Below, in pieces: positions 12,749-24,400 of a stretch of 64,000 bases of DNA. The notes below the pieces were generated by a model, which searched no databases, was not told the origin of the DNA, and saw nothing but the letters and a program-made list of their open reading frames with translations. Position 1 is the first letter of the stretch, and each line of letters starts with the position of its first letter. The position numbers and the translations under genes are program-made. The stretch comes from Archilochus colubris (taxonomy: Eukaryota > Chordata > Aves > Apodiformes > Trochilidae): positions 36,157,609 through 36,221,608 of the forward strand of contig CM041084.1 of the NCBI GenBank assembly GCA_023079485.1, written 5' to 3'.

Positions 12749-14710
12749 CTGGGATTTTCTTTCCCTCTTGCTCCTTTGATGTAGATTACTTCCACGAAGA
12801 AAATTCTGGTCACATTACAAAAGGGGGATATCAGGGGGTTTGACTGTCATTGAGGTTGAAATGAACTTTGTCACCCTGTTTAAATATTTAAGTCTCCTGA
12901 CACAGGCAAATACATCACGAAGTGCTAAAAAATATATTTAAAAATACAGCTGCCTTTGAGATTAAGCATTTCTATTCCCACTGTATCGTTTCACTTTGCT
13001 CAAGCAACCCTGAAGTATAGAGTATGGCAAAAAAAATGGAGAGACAGTGAAGCAGCTCCATTATCAGTTTGCCTATTTGCACATTTGAAATGATAACACT
13101 TTGTTTTAGACTAATAGTTTCAGCCACTCTGGAGATTTAACTGATTTCTAAGAGTTGGACCTCATATTGATATTTATGTGTATCAGTTTTCTTTCTCCAT
13201 CCAGTCATACAAATGTTCTGTTCCCTTAAATAGCTGTATTTCTATTATAGTTTCATACTATTTTGCATACTGGTGATATTTAGGGACTTTTTTTTTTTTA
13301 CTTAACAATCTTACCTTCTCTGTACACGTTTGCACTGCCGCATTGCTGCTTTGGTTCTACTGAAAGTACTGAGTTAACTTAGAGCCTTCAAACCCCACTC
13401 TCCAGCACGCCCCTGCTTTGGGTGCAACATTAAGGAAAGCACTGGATGTACTTTAGAATAAAAGGCCTTTTAAAATTTTTTTTAAAATTTACTTTGGCAA
13501 TATTATGCTTTGGAGAAATTGTTGTAACAGGGCAGAAACCAGTTTTATGTTTTAGAGGATCTCAAAGGGCAGTAGCCTTCTGGGAAGGCTGAAGCTGGAG
13601 GCACTTGTGTGAGTGGGAGCCCCCAGTCATAATTCAAAGTCTCACCTCGAGGACAAACTGTGCACACTATATTGACAGCGATGACAGATTTTGCATTTAG
13701 GTTGAACCCTCCCTGTTGAGGTGGAGAGAGTCATGATCATCACACTATTTTCCTCTCTTGTGGGCCTTACAAACTGCTCTCTGTGAGGCTGGAATTGGTG
13801 GCTGAAGTGGAAAAGGCTACAAAGAGCTGAAGGAGACCTCATCTCACTCACATGTGAAAATAATACTATAGAAGTAAAGCAGCACAGCATGAATCATGAA
13901 ACTCCATTTTGCTGATGGTTTCTGAACCTCCAGCTATGATGCCATGCTTATTTGGTTGTCATGTGCTTAACTGGTAGCACAAAGAACTTCCAACCTCTAA
14001 GTGTATGAAGGGTGCTACTGAGTCCCAGGAGTAACTTGCTCATCCTAAGACATTGCTTTATAGAGTTCTTGAAGGCAGAATATACGAGACAGTTTGTTCA
14101 CAAATATTTTGAGTAAATCCTTCCATATCTGAAGAAGACTGCTTAGATTGGGTTTCTGTCCTTATAGCAATAGAGCTATAGTGGCCTGATTCTGAAAAGT
14201 GCAAAACACATGGAGCTCCTGTTGAGGTAAACGAGAGATGAAGATTCTCCAGGGTATTGAAAATACAATCACTCCAGTTTCACTGCTACAATTATTTTTT
14301 AGTATGTGACTATATCAAATTGTACATCGCATATTGACATTTATATCCTTCAGCTGTATGATCTCACTTGTCATTTAATGTAAATTTGTTCGAGCTATAC
14401 TAAAGCCAAAGCAGATCTTGTGTCTGAAATCTGAGCTAGTAATGAAGGAATATACTCTTACTGATTGACTCATAATTTTCAAGCTAGTGAAAAATGAGTA
14501 TGTAACCAAGAATTAAGACACAAGTTAAAACCTGCGTAAGAGGTTTTAAGCAAACTGTACAAACTATGCAGATGTATGTCCAGATCCCACCCGTTTTCAG
14601 TCACAAAGTAGTCAATTTATAATAAGCTCTTTTAATGAGTGCAGTGGGATGGGCATTAATTCAGTGTGACACTGACGTGTTTGTCCTGTGGCTAGCCTAT
14701 AGCTATTCTC

Positions 14711-14747
<37 letters not shown>

Positions 14748-16047
14748 AGCAGCACAGATACTACCTGCGTGACAAAGTTTATATGGTTTAATCAATCTAA
14801 TGGTATGTTTTGAGCTTATTTGCTAAAGCTTTATCCTTTTTCACTAAAGCAACTAACATTTTTAGAATGGCATTTATACTTGCAAAGATATTTGGACATC
14901 TGTATGTTCATCTATTTTATGGCTGGCTTTGATCTCAGACTGTTCTGCTGTAAAGCGTTGCTTCAGGGACACACAGCGGGATGTACGTCTTGTGATATGC
15001 AGTGGGATATATGTTGTGTTTGAGGCAATGAGTCTGTGGTCCTCCTGTGCATACCGGACATGAATTCCTTTCTAGCTATGTGCATCAGCTGCTGGCCAAG
15101 TTCTGTCTCCTGCACTAACACGTTTCTGCAGGGAGAGAGACACTTTTTTCACATCTGGAGAGTAGCTGGTGAACAGTGCCTTGACTGCCGAGGATAAAGC
15201 AATCCCACGCATAATTCAGATTAGTCATATATGTGGATTTGAAAATACAGGCTAAAATCATGAATATGACCTTAGCTGCAACAGGAAGCCAGTGGAGAAA
15301 AACAAAGTGATGGTGTGATGCCTTTTCAGACAAGAGGTTGCTTTGAGCTAAATAAACTTTCTTGAGATTAGCTGTTTCAAGCCTGGATACTTCAATGATA
15401 CTTGTGAATTTTCACCACCAAGCATACATGGATTGCTGTAAATAGAAATGCATCCCCTATCCATAGAGGGAAGAGAGCATTTTTGAAAACAAGGATGAGT
15501 CATGTGCAAGGAGAGAAGTGTTTAAAGGAAGCCTGAGGCTGATCCCATCTGTAGTGATCTGAGAGGAGATGTTCTGGTAGAGGCAGAGATTGTTGTTTGA
15601 ATGGTGGTGATGTCTCCAGAATCCTCTGATGAAGAATGCAATATGTAATCACATCTATGTCTGCATGATCTGATTAAAAACATAGGAAACTTTTGAGAGG
15701 GGACATATGTGAGAACTCTGTAAAGAGAATAGTGGGAAAAGAAGTAGGAAAATATGACAAAAGGTCTTCAAACAGGAAAAGAGTGAAGGTATAGAAGAAG
15801 TTACGTCAAATTATTTTGAGTCATGTATGGTTTGTTTGTTTTCAGTATTTGTTAGGACAAAAATTCAGGAATCCTCACATATAAGACCATTGTATGATGG
15901 GAAGGTGTTTTCAAGTCCCAGCTTTGCAACGTCACTGTAATATGGGGAAAGACAACATGAAAAACAGTTTTATTTCCAGCTTTTGTCACTGATACAGGTA
16001 GGAGTGAGTTTATGTTCTCATCTGTATTTGTGTGTTGAGTATAGGTA
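12749..16047. other. gene-free sequence
   Basis: Ordinary A+T-rich sequence. The longest open frames are under 85 codons and match nothing I know. The only structured item is the AT/GT microsatellite at 14.7 kb, listed separately. Confidence 0.6.
14711..14747. repeat. compound (AT)n(GT)n microsatellite
   Basis: About eleven AT units run straight into about eight TG units. The alternating purine-pyrimidine array is typical of a polymorphic vertebrate microsatellite and could adopt Z-form DNA. Confidence 0.95.
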
Positions 16048-16133
16048 TCACAGAATTACAGAATTGTCATGGTTGGAAAAGACCTCCAAGATCACCGCTT
16101 CCAACTGTCAACACCCCACCCACCTACCCCCAG

Positions 16134-16170
16134 AATAAAATAAAATAATATATAAATAAATATATATTAC
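16134..16170. repeat. A/T-only expansion inside CR1
   Basis: A run of AATAA and ATAT-like units replaces normal CR1 sequence, apparently grown from an A-rich stretch after insertion. Confidence 0.75.
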
Positions 16171-16388
16171 CATGCTCACTAGAGAATGTCCTGAAGTGCC
16201 TCATCTACATGGTTTTTTTAATACCTCTAGGGATGATGACTCCACCACCTCCCTGGGCAGCCCATTCCAGAGCCTGACTGCTTTCAGTAAAGAAATTCTT
16301 CCTAATATCCAGTCTAAACCTCCCCTGGTGCAACTTCAGGCCATATCCTCCCATTGTGTCATTATTTTCTTGACAGAAGAGGCCAACT

Positions 16389-16724
16389 CTCATCTGTAGA
16401 AAAATGAACCTCTTTTAGGGAACGGTGCTTCAAGGTCCAACCAGGTGTTCCAGCAGAGACTCACGAGTAGTGCTCTAAGCCCATAGCCCTCAGGGTTGAC
16501 TAGCCTGGATCAGTGCTGTTGCTCCAAGAGCAACTGACCTCTCTGCTGGCTAGCTCAAGACTGAGCTGAGCCTGTGTCTCAGGCCTCACCTTTTATTGGC
16601 CCCCTAATCCTGCTCATGGGCAGTGGGGGCCAACCCTAATCAGGCACAGGTGGGCTTAACACAAGCTCATGCCCACAACCTGGGAATTAGTGGCACCTGG
16701 TTGCCTCGTTTCACTACACTCGTC
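16389..16724. other. 6-bp target duplications flanking the LTR
   Basis: CTCATC at 16,389-16,394 and CTCGTC at 16,719-16,724 flank the LTR; they differ at one base. Joining the CR1 at one copy restores a continuous CR1 alignment, which supports these boundaries. Six-base duplications fit an ERVK-like or similar integrase; one mismatch suggests some age. Confidence 0.75.
16395..16718 (-). mobile_element. solo LTR, family A, nested in CR1
   Basis: This 324-bp block interrupts the CR1. It has the ends expected of a retroviral LTR (TGTAG... on both strands, so TG...CA), and the 6-bp duplication around it. The minus strand is the likely sense: the U3 start lies at 16,718 and an AATAAA signal, inside CCAATAAAAGG, lies at 16,597-16,592. 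There is no internal gag, pol or env and no second LTR, so it is a solo LTR left by recombination between two LTRs, or a short non-autonomous element. Related sequence lies at 40.7-41.2 kb (rearranged) and 61.0 kb (truncated). I cannot assign it to a named family from sequence alone. Confidence 0.8.
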
Positions 16725-16844
16725 TGCCTGCTATCTCCTTTCAGGTAGTTGTAGAGCAATAAGTTCTCCTCTCAGCCTCCACTTCTCCAAACTGAACAAT
16801 CCCAATTCCTTCAGCCTCTCCTCACAGTACTTGCTCTCCAGACC

Positions 16845-17104
16845 CTACACCAGCTTGGTTGCCCTTCTCTGAACCCACTCCAGCACCTCAATGTCTTTCT
16901 TGTAGAGAAGAGCCCAGAACTGAACACAGGACTTGAGGTGCAGGCTCACCACTGCTGAGTACAGGGGCACAATAGCTTCCCTTCTGCTGGACACACTATT
17001 CCTGATACAAGCCAGAATGCTGTTGGCCTTCTTGGCCACCTGGGCACACTTCTGGCACATATTCAGCCAGGTGTTGACTAACACTTTCAGGGTCTTTTCT
17101 GCCA
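16845..17104 (-). pseudogene. CR1 ORF2 C-terminal remnant
   Basis: The minus strand keeps an open frame over the last part of the CR1 polymerase protein. Recognisable landmarks are a '[12 protein letters not shown]' segment, then '[19 protein letters not shown]' and 'VQRRATKLV', in the order seen near the C-terminus of CR1 ORF2, after the reverse transcriptase catalytic core. The endonuclease and the catalytic reverse transcriptase motifs are missing because the copy is 5'-truncated. The frame runs on beyond the CR1 end at about 17,104 into unrelated sequence. It is a fossil, not a gene. Confidence 0.85.
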
Positions 17105-20100
17105 TACAAGGTAGCAGTACACAGTGAATTTCCTTTAAGTTTTCATAAAAGTTGTGTTGCGTGGACATGTGAACAGGGTTAAAAGTGAACAAAAACCCCT
17201 TAAGGTATTTTATGTTATTGCCATGTGATTGTGTATACTGAAATAGATTACAGTGTTATGAACTGCACATTGGATATATAGAGGCTTTGTCTGACATATC
17301 TTGCTGCAGTTCAGTTGCTGAAACCACAGCTGTGGATTTCCCAACTTCCATCCATAAGTCTACTGCCTTGGTTAAAAAAATTTACCCTATTATAACATTT
17401 TATATTTTTGACTTTAAAAGGTAAATGGGAAAAGATTTGCCAATACAGTCTAAAGAATGTATTTGGATTAAATCATAGACCTAGAGTATTTCAACCAATG
17501 TTTGCACACTACTGAGAGCACATTGCCTCCTTATAGATAACAGTGATTTTATCCTAAAAAAAAATTATGAGTCTGGGACCTGGGAAGTGTCTATGATAAA
17601 GAACAGAGTATCAAATAAACTATATACCTTCTGATTTGATACTGAGATGGGAGAAATTCAGTTAGTTTATTCAGTCAGGGACTAGGTAGACATGGTGAGA
17701 TTTTTGGGTATGAACAGGGTGAGCAGACGTGCATACCCGTATCTGTTTCAAATATAGAGTGTCTGAGCAAGTACAGCAAGTCCAAGACACCATTCTTATA
17801 GGAAAAAAAAGAAATAAAAGAAAAAGAAAAAAAGAGGAAGAATAAAAAGTGTTCTAAAGAAAACTCAGCAGCACTGAAATCTCCTTAGTCTCAGGAAGAC
17901 TCACTAAAGAACTTGGGACTGGCTTTGTCCACAACTCTGAACTAGAAGTTTATCTGTGGGAGAGTCTTGTGGAGTAGAACACATTTCATGTCATGGACAT
18001 GGGAGATCCTGTGCTGCTCCATGACTTTGGCACATTGGTGTTTTCACTTGCTCCTGAGAGCCCTGCCTTGGTACCAGTCTTGCCTCCCACCAGTACGAGA
18101 CTGGTTTCAATAACTGTGTTCCTTTCCTGAGGAAAATCAACTGTGGGCTCTATATAGCTTTGTAGAATGCATTGACAGAATATCAGTTTATACAGGGGAT
18201 TTGCATGACAGTGAGGGAAATATCCCTGTTGACTTTGACTACATGATGTTTTGTGACATACGCCATGTTTTACTAGTACGAGTCAAAAAAGAAGAAGTTC
18301 CTGGGCTTTCACAAAATGGAGGTTATTGTGTTTGGGTAAGAAAAGACAGAAAACCTTCAGTAGTTGGGCTCAATCCAGTCACAATTACTCCAAGCACAGA
18401 TGAGGGTGGTCAGCACTGACTGTAGTCAGTGCAAGCAAATCCCAGTCCTCAGGAGATGAGAAGTAAGCAGGCCCATAGACATAGCCTGAAGAATCTCATG
18501 TCCTAGTTCAGAATATTCCAGCCCTGGCAGCTTCAGGGGCATGATCCCACCTCAGGGGCAGGATTCCCACCCTGAGGGTCAGGATTCCCACCCTGAGGGT
18601 CAGAATTTCTGCTTGGTATCTGGCTGCTGGTTGAGCAGATGGTCTGTGTCCTGCATTCCCAGCTTCCTTCCTTCCCTATCCCACACACAGCAGGCTGTGG
18701 CAAAGTTACTCTCCCTTTCTGCTTTGCTAAACCGTGGAAGCAGCTCCACCTCTGCCATCTCTTTCCTCCTCCACGCATTCTGGCTATGAGCTGTTAGAGG
18801 TGTCGCTGCCTGTTCTTCCTCCCTCAAATGTGACAGCAGGTTTTAGGGATTGTGTATGGGCAGAGGTGTGCAGTCTCCTTTCCTCCTCCTTCACACCTAT
18901 TTCCTTGCAGTGATGCAGTCATCTGCTGATCTGAGTCAGCTGCACCTTTCTGCCCTCCAAACTGCTCCCATCCGCTCTGTGGAAACTTCGGGCTGTCAAG
19001 CAGGAGTTGGATACCTCCTGCAGACCACCTCTTGGGTCAGTCTAACTGCATAGACATGATACTTATTAAATATGAAAGAGACAGGAATTTGCTAGGAACC
19101 CACAGTGAGGTACATGCTCAGCTCTCAGGATGAGAGCTTTTCCTCGTTTTTTTAAGATTATCCCTTTTCTTAAAGGCAAGTGTATGTTTCTGAGCAGGTT
19201 CAGCCTATACATGTTGCCTTCTCACATCTTCATTCTGTGACAATTCAAATGTGACAGGCATGCCACCTGTAGCAATAGGAGGGGAAGATAGTTTTGGTGA
19301 AAATATGCTTACTCTTTAATATTGTTGAATCTGGATTTGGGGTTGTCAAGCTACATTGTCTGCCTTTCTTGGCCAGGCTTTTTGTTTTGTTCATATAGCT
19401 TAAAAATGAGAAATATTAATTAAGTTGTACATTACAAGGAGGTAAGATTCAGTCTTTCTGACTTTTTTTTAAGATTTACCTGAAAAAAAAAATCATCAAA
19501 GGACATATTGGTTCTTTTGTTCTTTAGTTTCATTATATGCTTTATAGCTTTGTCTGGTAGTCAAAGACCTAAACAGCTTTACCCAGATCAATAAGAAGCA
19601 GTGATCCATCCCTCAACCTTCCCCAGACTTCTCCCTCGTGGTGTCTCCAGAGCTTTAACACCCCAGGTGAAGTGTGCCTGGCTCCAAGCAGTGTCTGTCA
19701 ATATATTTCTTCTGATACAGTGTATGTATTTTTCATATAGATGAAAAAGGCAAGTTCAGAAGTACCAAGCAACTCTTAGAATTTGATTTCATTTTATCAA
19801 GGTACTTGTTAAAACCAACCAACCAAGAGGCAATTTTCCTTAAACTCCTGAAAATAAATTGGAAAACACAGTTTTATTTTTTTATTACAACACTTTTTAT
19901 TTATTACAACAATAAATTGTACCATATATTGGTTTGAAAATAGCATACATGTTCAGTTTTTTCTTGAAATGTATTTTTAAAAAGTAAAGAAAGTCAAATC
20001 ACCATGAAATTTCTGTTTCAGGTTAATCTAAATGTTTCATGCAGTTAAAAAAGTTGTAAAAAAAAAGTATATTTGCCCAATATTTTTCGTTTTGCCTGAA

Positions 20101-20929
20101 TCCTCTGTGGATGGAAGCATCAACAATAACCAAACTGTAGTTATTGACTCTAACTATATCCTTGGAAAAAGGCTGATTATCTGTCCCTTGTAAAAAGGAT
20201 CCCACAGCCAATACTAGTGCTTATTTTCCAGAAATTTAAGAAGCCAGGTACATCTTTTAAAGGACACAGAGGAGATTAAGCATACAGAAGGCAGAGTGCA
20301 GATGGCATGCAAACCAAGCTTCCTTCAGCTCAGACAGGTCAAGAGACAGTAATTAAAAATAGAGAAATACCTTATGCTGCTCTTGTGAGTAGTCTTTGGG
20401 ATTCAGACAGACTTCGTTTTGCAGACACCTCTTTTTGTTCTGATCCTTCTACAATTTCTATCACCATGCAGCTTTTGACTCTCTTGTTCAACTCCAGATC
20501 AAGATGGCTCAGAATGTTGATTGCTCTGCAGCCTAGAATGAAAAAATAGCAACTTATTGTTCCACCATTCAGATGACCATACTGATTTTTACTTAGGATC
20601 AATCTTTTTCAAATTAGCCTGGAAAAGAGATGTATGCTACACCATGAAGCCACCTGTAGATCATAGCAGCTGAAAAAAAATCAATCTACAATTTGCATAT
20701 GATTTGATGGGTTAATCTTGGCTAATAGCCAAACGCCCACCCAGCTGCACTCCACCTCCTCAGCATAAGAAAAAAAAAAAAAAAAGAATGAGGAAACTTG
20801 TGGGTCCAGGTTAGGGAGAACACTTAGAGCAATTGCTATTGAGAAAATAGGCTCAAGTTTGGAAAATTAATTGAATTTATTGTCAGTTTAAACAGATTTT
20901 TGTAGTGAGAAACATTAATACAAACATTA
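17105..20929. other. gene-free sequence
   Basis: No gene recognised. It contains an A-rich purine tract (17,800-17,852), a short 21-bp minisatellite at 18.5 kb, and a poly-A tract near 20,768-20,785. Open frames around 18.5-19.05 kb overlap on both strands and partly arise from the minisatellite. Confidence 0.6.
18536..18603. repeat. 21-bp minisatellite, about three units
   Basis: Units begin at 18,536 (19 bp, diverged), 18,555 and 18,576 (21 bp each, one base apart) and a partial unit at 18,597. The core is GGGTCAGGATTCCCACCCTG. The array is small and the two central units are almost identical, which suggests recent slippage. Confidence 0.85.
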
Positions 20930-21480
20930 AAACAACACCTTTCCTTCCCTCTTTCCTGAGCTCAACTTCACTCCTTCCTTCCCAGCACCTCTCCCTGTCC
21001 CGCTGAGCGTTGCAGGGGGAGTGTGAGTTCTGGTCAACACACAGTGGTTTATCTCTGCTGCTCCTTCCTCCTTACACTTTTCACCTGCTCCTGTGGGGAT
21101 CTTCTCCACAAGCTGCAGTCCTTTGTGGAAAAAACGTATCCAATGTGAGCTTTCCATGGGCTACAGTTCCTTCTCAGAATATCCATCTGCTCTGGCTTGG
21201 TCCTCTCCTCAGGCTGCTGAGGAATATCTGCTCTAGTGCCTGATGAACATCTTCCTCCTTCTCTGACCTTAACATTCCCTGTTTCCTCTCTTGTTTCTCT
21301 CTCTTTTTTCTTCCTCCTCCTCTGTTGGTCCAGAGTTCTCTACCCTTTTTTTTTCCCCAGAGACCCCTCTGATAGGGGCTTCAGGTGTGTGGCAGCCCCA
21401 AGCCTCTTCTCACAGAGGTCACCCCTACAGCCAACCCGCCACCAAAACCTTGCCAAATACAACCAATACACTGGTATACA
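20930..21480 (-). mobile_element. avian ERV LTR-like modular repeat
   Basis: The block resembles, from memory, a high-copy bird repeat thought to be an ERVL-type LTR, here in the antisense orientation on the plus strand. Visible support comes from a loose internal periodicity: modules with 'ctgctc', then a 'ggtcctctcc' or 'gggatcttctcc' variant, then 'ggctgcag' or 'gctgcag' recur at roughly 21,088, 21,115, 21,160 and 21,190-21,220. The block ends near 'caaccaatacac' at about 21,463-21,474. I did not find clear TG...CA ends or a target duplication, so the boundaries are approximate. Open frames on both strands here (up to 104 codons) come from the pyrimidine-rich modules. Confidence 0.5.
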
Positions 21481-24400
21481 TGTGGGTTCAACAAGTCATC
21501 CCTTCCTGTTCCTTTCTTTTTCCCAGGAAGCTGTAGTGACACTGAAATGAGGACTGCTGGAGCTTGTAATGACTCCAGCACCATGTAGAGGGAGAAGCAG
21601 TGAGAGAGGTATACATTCTATGTGCCTGAGGCTTAAAAATGCAACTCCACAGATCTTAAGAAGTTGTAAGATATGAAAATGAGCTCATACTGAAAGATTC
21701 TTGATCACTGATGTCAACAACAGCTGTGTCACATGTTCACTACAGAGATGCCCAAAGACACCCACCTGAAGTGTATGAGAAAAGAAGAGTCCTGAAAGGT
21801 ATTAGTGCTGGATAGATGAAATATTTAAATGGTTATAGCTAGATGGACTATGGAGATACTCATCTGATGTGTATGCATGTACTGTACATTTTTACTAGAG
21901 TTGAAGCATAAATGACCCCATTAAATCCTGTTATTTTCCTAATCCAATAAGCACTTAATCTCATTGCAAGTGTTGGAAATAATTATTCATTTATACACTT
22001 GTTTTTGCCACACATTTGATGTCAACAAGGAGTGTGCCTTGGACTAATCAGTTAAAACAGCTGGCAGATAAAGTAGTAAATGAGAATCAAGAATGTGCTA
22101 TTCCTAGGAAGTTGAATGTTGGTGTTTTTTGTTTGGTCTGAGATGTTATTGATTCTACACAGAAATGTTGTATTATGCACTTAGAAAACCTTGGTAGGAC
22201 AGACTCTCCGTTAATAACAACCAGGACAAGCCAAAAAGTGAAAATCTTTCTGGTTTTCAAGCTGGCTCAGTCTGCTGCCTGACTTGTCCCTAACTCATTT
22301 AATTTTGCATCTGTAAGTACATGGAAGTGCTCCACTCTTTCTCAACACTCTTCGCCCCTTTTGCTTCTCTAATGTCTGCTGCACCAACTTGGGTGAACTA
22401 TGAAAGTTGGATATCTGAGTTTTGCTGGTTGACAGTCCCCTCCCTGCAGAGGACACTCTATGAAGATCATGGCAAGGAGAGTATCATTCTTTTGTGCTCC
22501 TGCATGAGCTCTAACAGACAGAGTGAATCTCTTCTGGTCACCAAGAACTTGTTTGATGGACATATATTTTTAAGTTTATTGAGCTCAATTCTGTTGCACT
22601 CTTCCTCACCTCTCTTTGAAAACACAACTCAAGATGAGTACAGAAGGGCAAATACAACATGAATAGATGTTGCATTGTGGATTTTTTTAAAACACCTTGC
22701 CATACTCCTGCATGTATTTATTACAGGTTTAGATACAATTACTTGTCACTAAAGAGAAGTACTATCCTTTGGCAAAATAACAGGAAAAAAAGACACTTTC
22801 ACTATCACAGCTGTAGTCTGGTATAACGCAAGTATTAAAGCATCTGGTAAGAAAGGAAACATTTAAAAGGTTAAGGAATGCTTCAGAGTGGATGGGCTTA
22901 AAGTTATTTTTAACACAGGTGTTTCTGTGATGGTGCTACACTATATAAGAAAACTTAACAGTTCTCCTTAACGCTCACACTTGGTGTTACACCTTTGCAA
23001 AATGATAGTTTAGTAATTTTGGCTGTAATGCAGTAGTTAAGAACACTTGCAAAATCTGCTCCTGCTAAAGATACTTCCCCCCTTACATTCCATGCTTTCC
23101 ACATAGGTGTTTACTTCCTTGTTTGTATTTACAACATTTCTTATTAAAAAAAAAAAAGAAAGAAATGAAAAAAAATAAATAAAAAAAATAAATTATATTT
23201 TAAATTTTGGGAGGCTACCTGCCACTTCTCAAGTAACTCCACTGAAAATGTTGAATGGGAAACCAAGGGGATATACTAGTTGAAAATAATGTGTTCCATA
23301 GTCTTTTAGTGAAGACAAAACAGCTACAACACTTTCTACTGTCAGTCCATCAGTTCCACCATAATCTAACCAATCATGTAAGGAAAGATGCAAACCTTAT
23401 CTAATACCTAGAAATACTGCAGTAATGACCACATTAGAAATGCTGTTGATGGAAGAACACTCTCTTAACTTTCAAGCTTGAGAATGACAGTAGAATAGGG
23501 AGAATAATGAGAAAAGCTTTAAAGAGTGTAAGGCAATATTAATGGTCTTCTTACACCTTTGAGTAGAAAAGTCACTCACTGAGAGAGTTTTCTGATTGAG
23601 TTCATTACATTTCAATAATGTTTGTGCAGTGAATGCTGGGCAGAATTACAGGTTCTCTTCAGTAGTCCTTATCCTTCTGGCTTCTGCCTGTTGTAGTAAA
23701 GTATCCAAAAAGGGAAAAATCATGTGTGTGACCCCTCCTGGAATTCTTAACATGTTGCAGACATGCATCCTAAGGATTGGTGGTGTGACAGTATCACAAC
23801 TGCTGGATGTATAAACAAGAATTTATTTCCATCAAAGGATGACTGCACTGAAATCTAGGGAAATTCTGTGCTGAGTCACATATACTCCCGGTCCACAAGT
23901 GTCCAGTGCCAGAACCCAATGGTGTGACAGAAGAAAGTGAAGTGACACTGAAAACTGTTGAAAGACCCTGCTCAGGCCTTAATATTGTGAAGTGCTTGAA
24001 AAAAACCTATTTTTGTTCTTTTTGGACATAACTGACTGTTTTTCAGCCAGACTAAGGAAACAGAGGACCAGCTTTGGGTCCTGGGTCAGTGAGATAATTC
24101 TTCCAGCCTATTGGCAGATTTAGCTGAATTATATTATTCCTAATGTGATCTGTGAATGTTTACTCCTAGTAAGGCTACTTAAAAGGTAATTTAAAATAAA
24201 ATGAAGTTTTAGAGGCTTATGGGCAACTACCATCTGGCATTATGTTAGGTCATATTTCTGAAGGGCAGATCTGTGTATGTGTATTTACATCCGGAAAAGT
24301 GTTTTTACACCTTAGCTTATGTCACTGGTGCAAATCTACAGATTGCATCAATCAGGACTTAGTGTAAATTACAGAAGTAAAAAGTAAATTATTAAATATG

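Larger units (their letters stand above)
16048..17104 (-). mobile_element. CR1 LINE, 5'-truncated, split by an LTR
   Basis: Read on the minus strand this is the 3' part of a CR1 non-LTR retrotransposon. The element's 3' terminus is at 16,048-16,100, where the plus strand shows the reverse complement of the CR1 end ('tcacagaattacagaattg' and 'gacctccaagatca'). The 3' untranslated region follows to about 16,394. After the inserted LTR the copy resumes at about 16,725 and continues through the end of the second open reading frame to about 17,104, where the similarity stops. The copy is therefore truncated at its 5' side, as most CR1 copies are. An A/T-only expansion at 16,134-16,170 lies in the 3' region. 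The tail lacks a clear octamer repeat. Confidence 0.9.
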
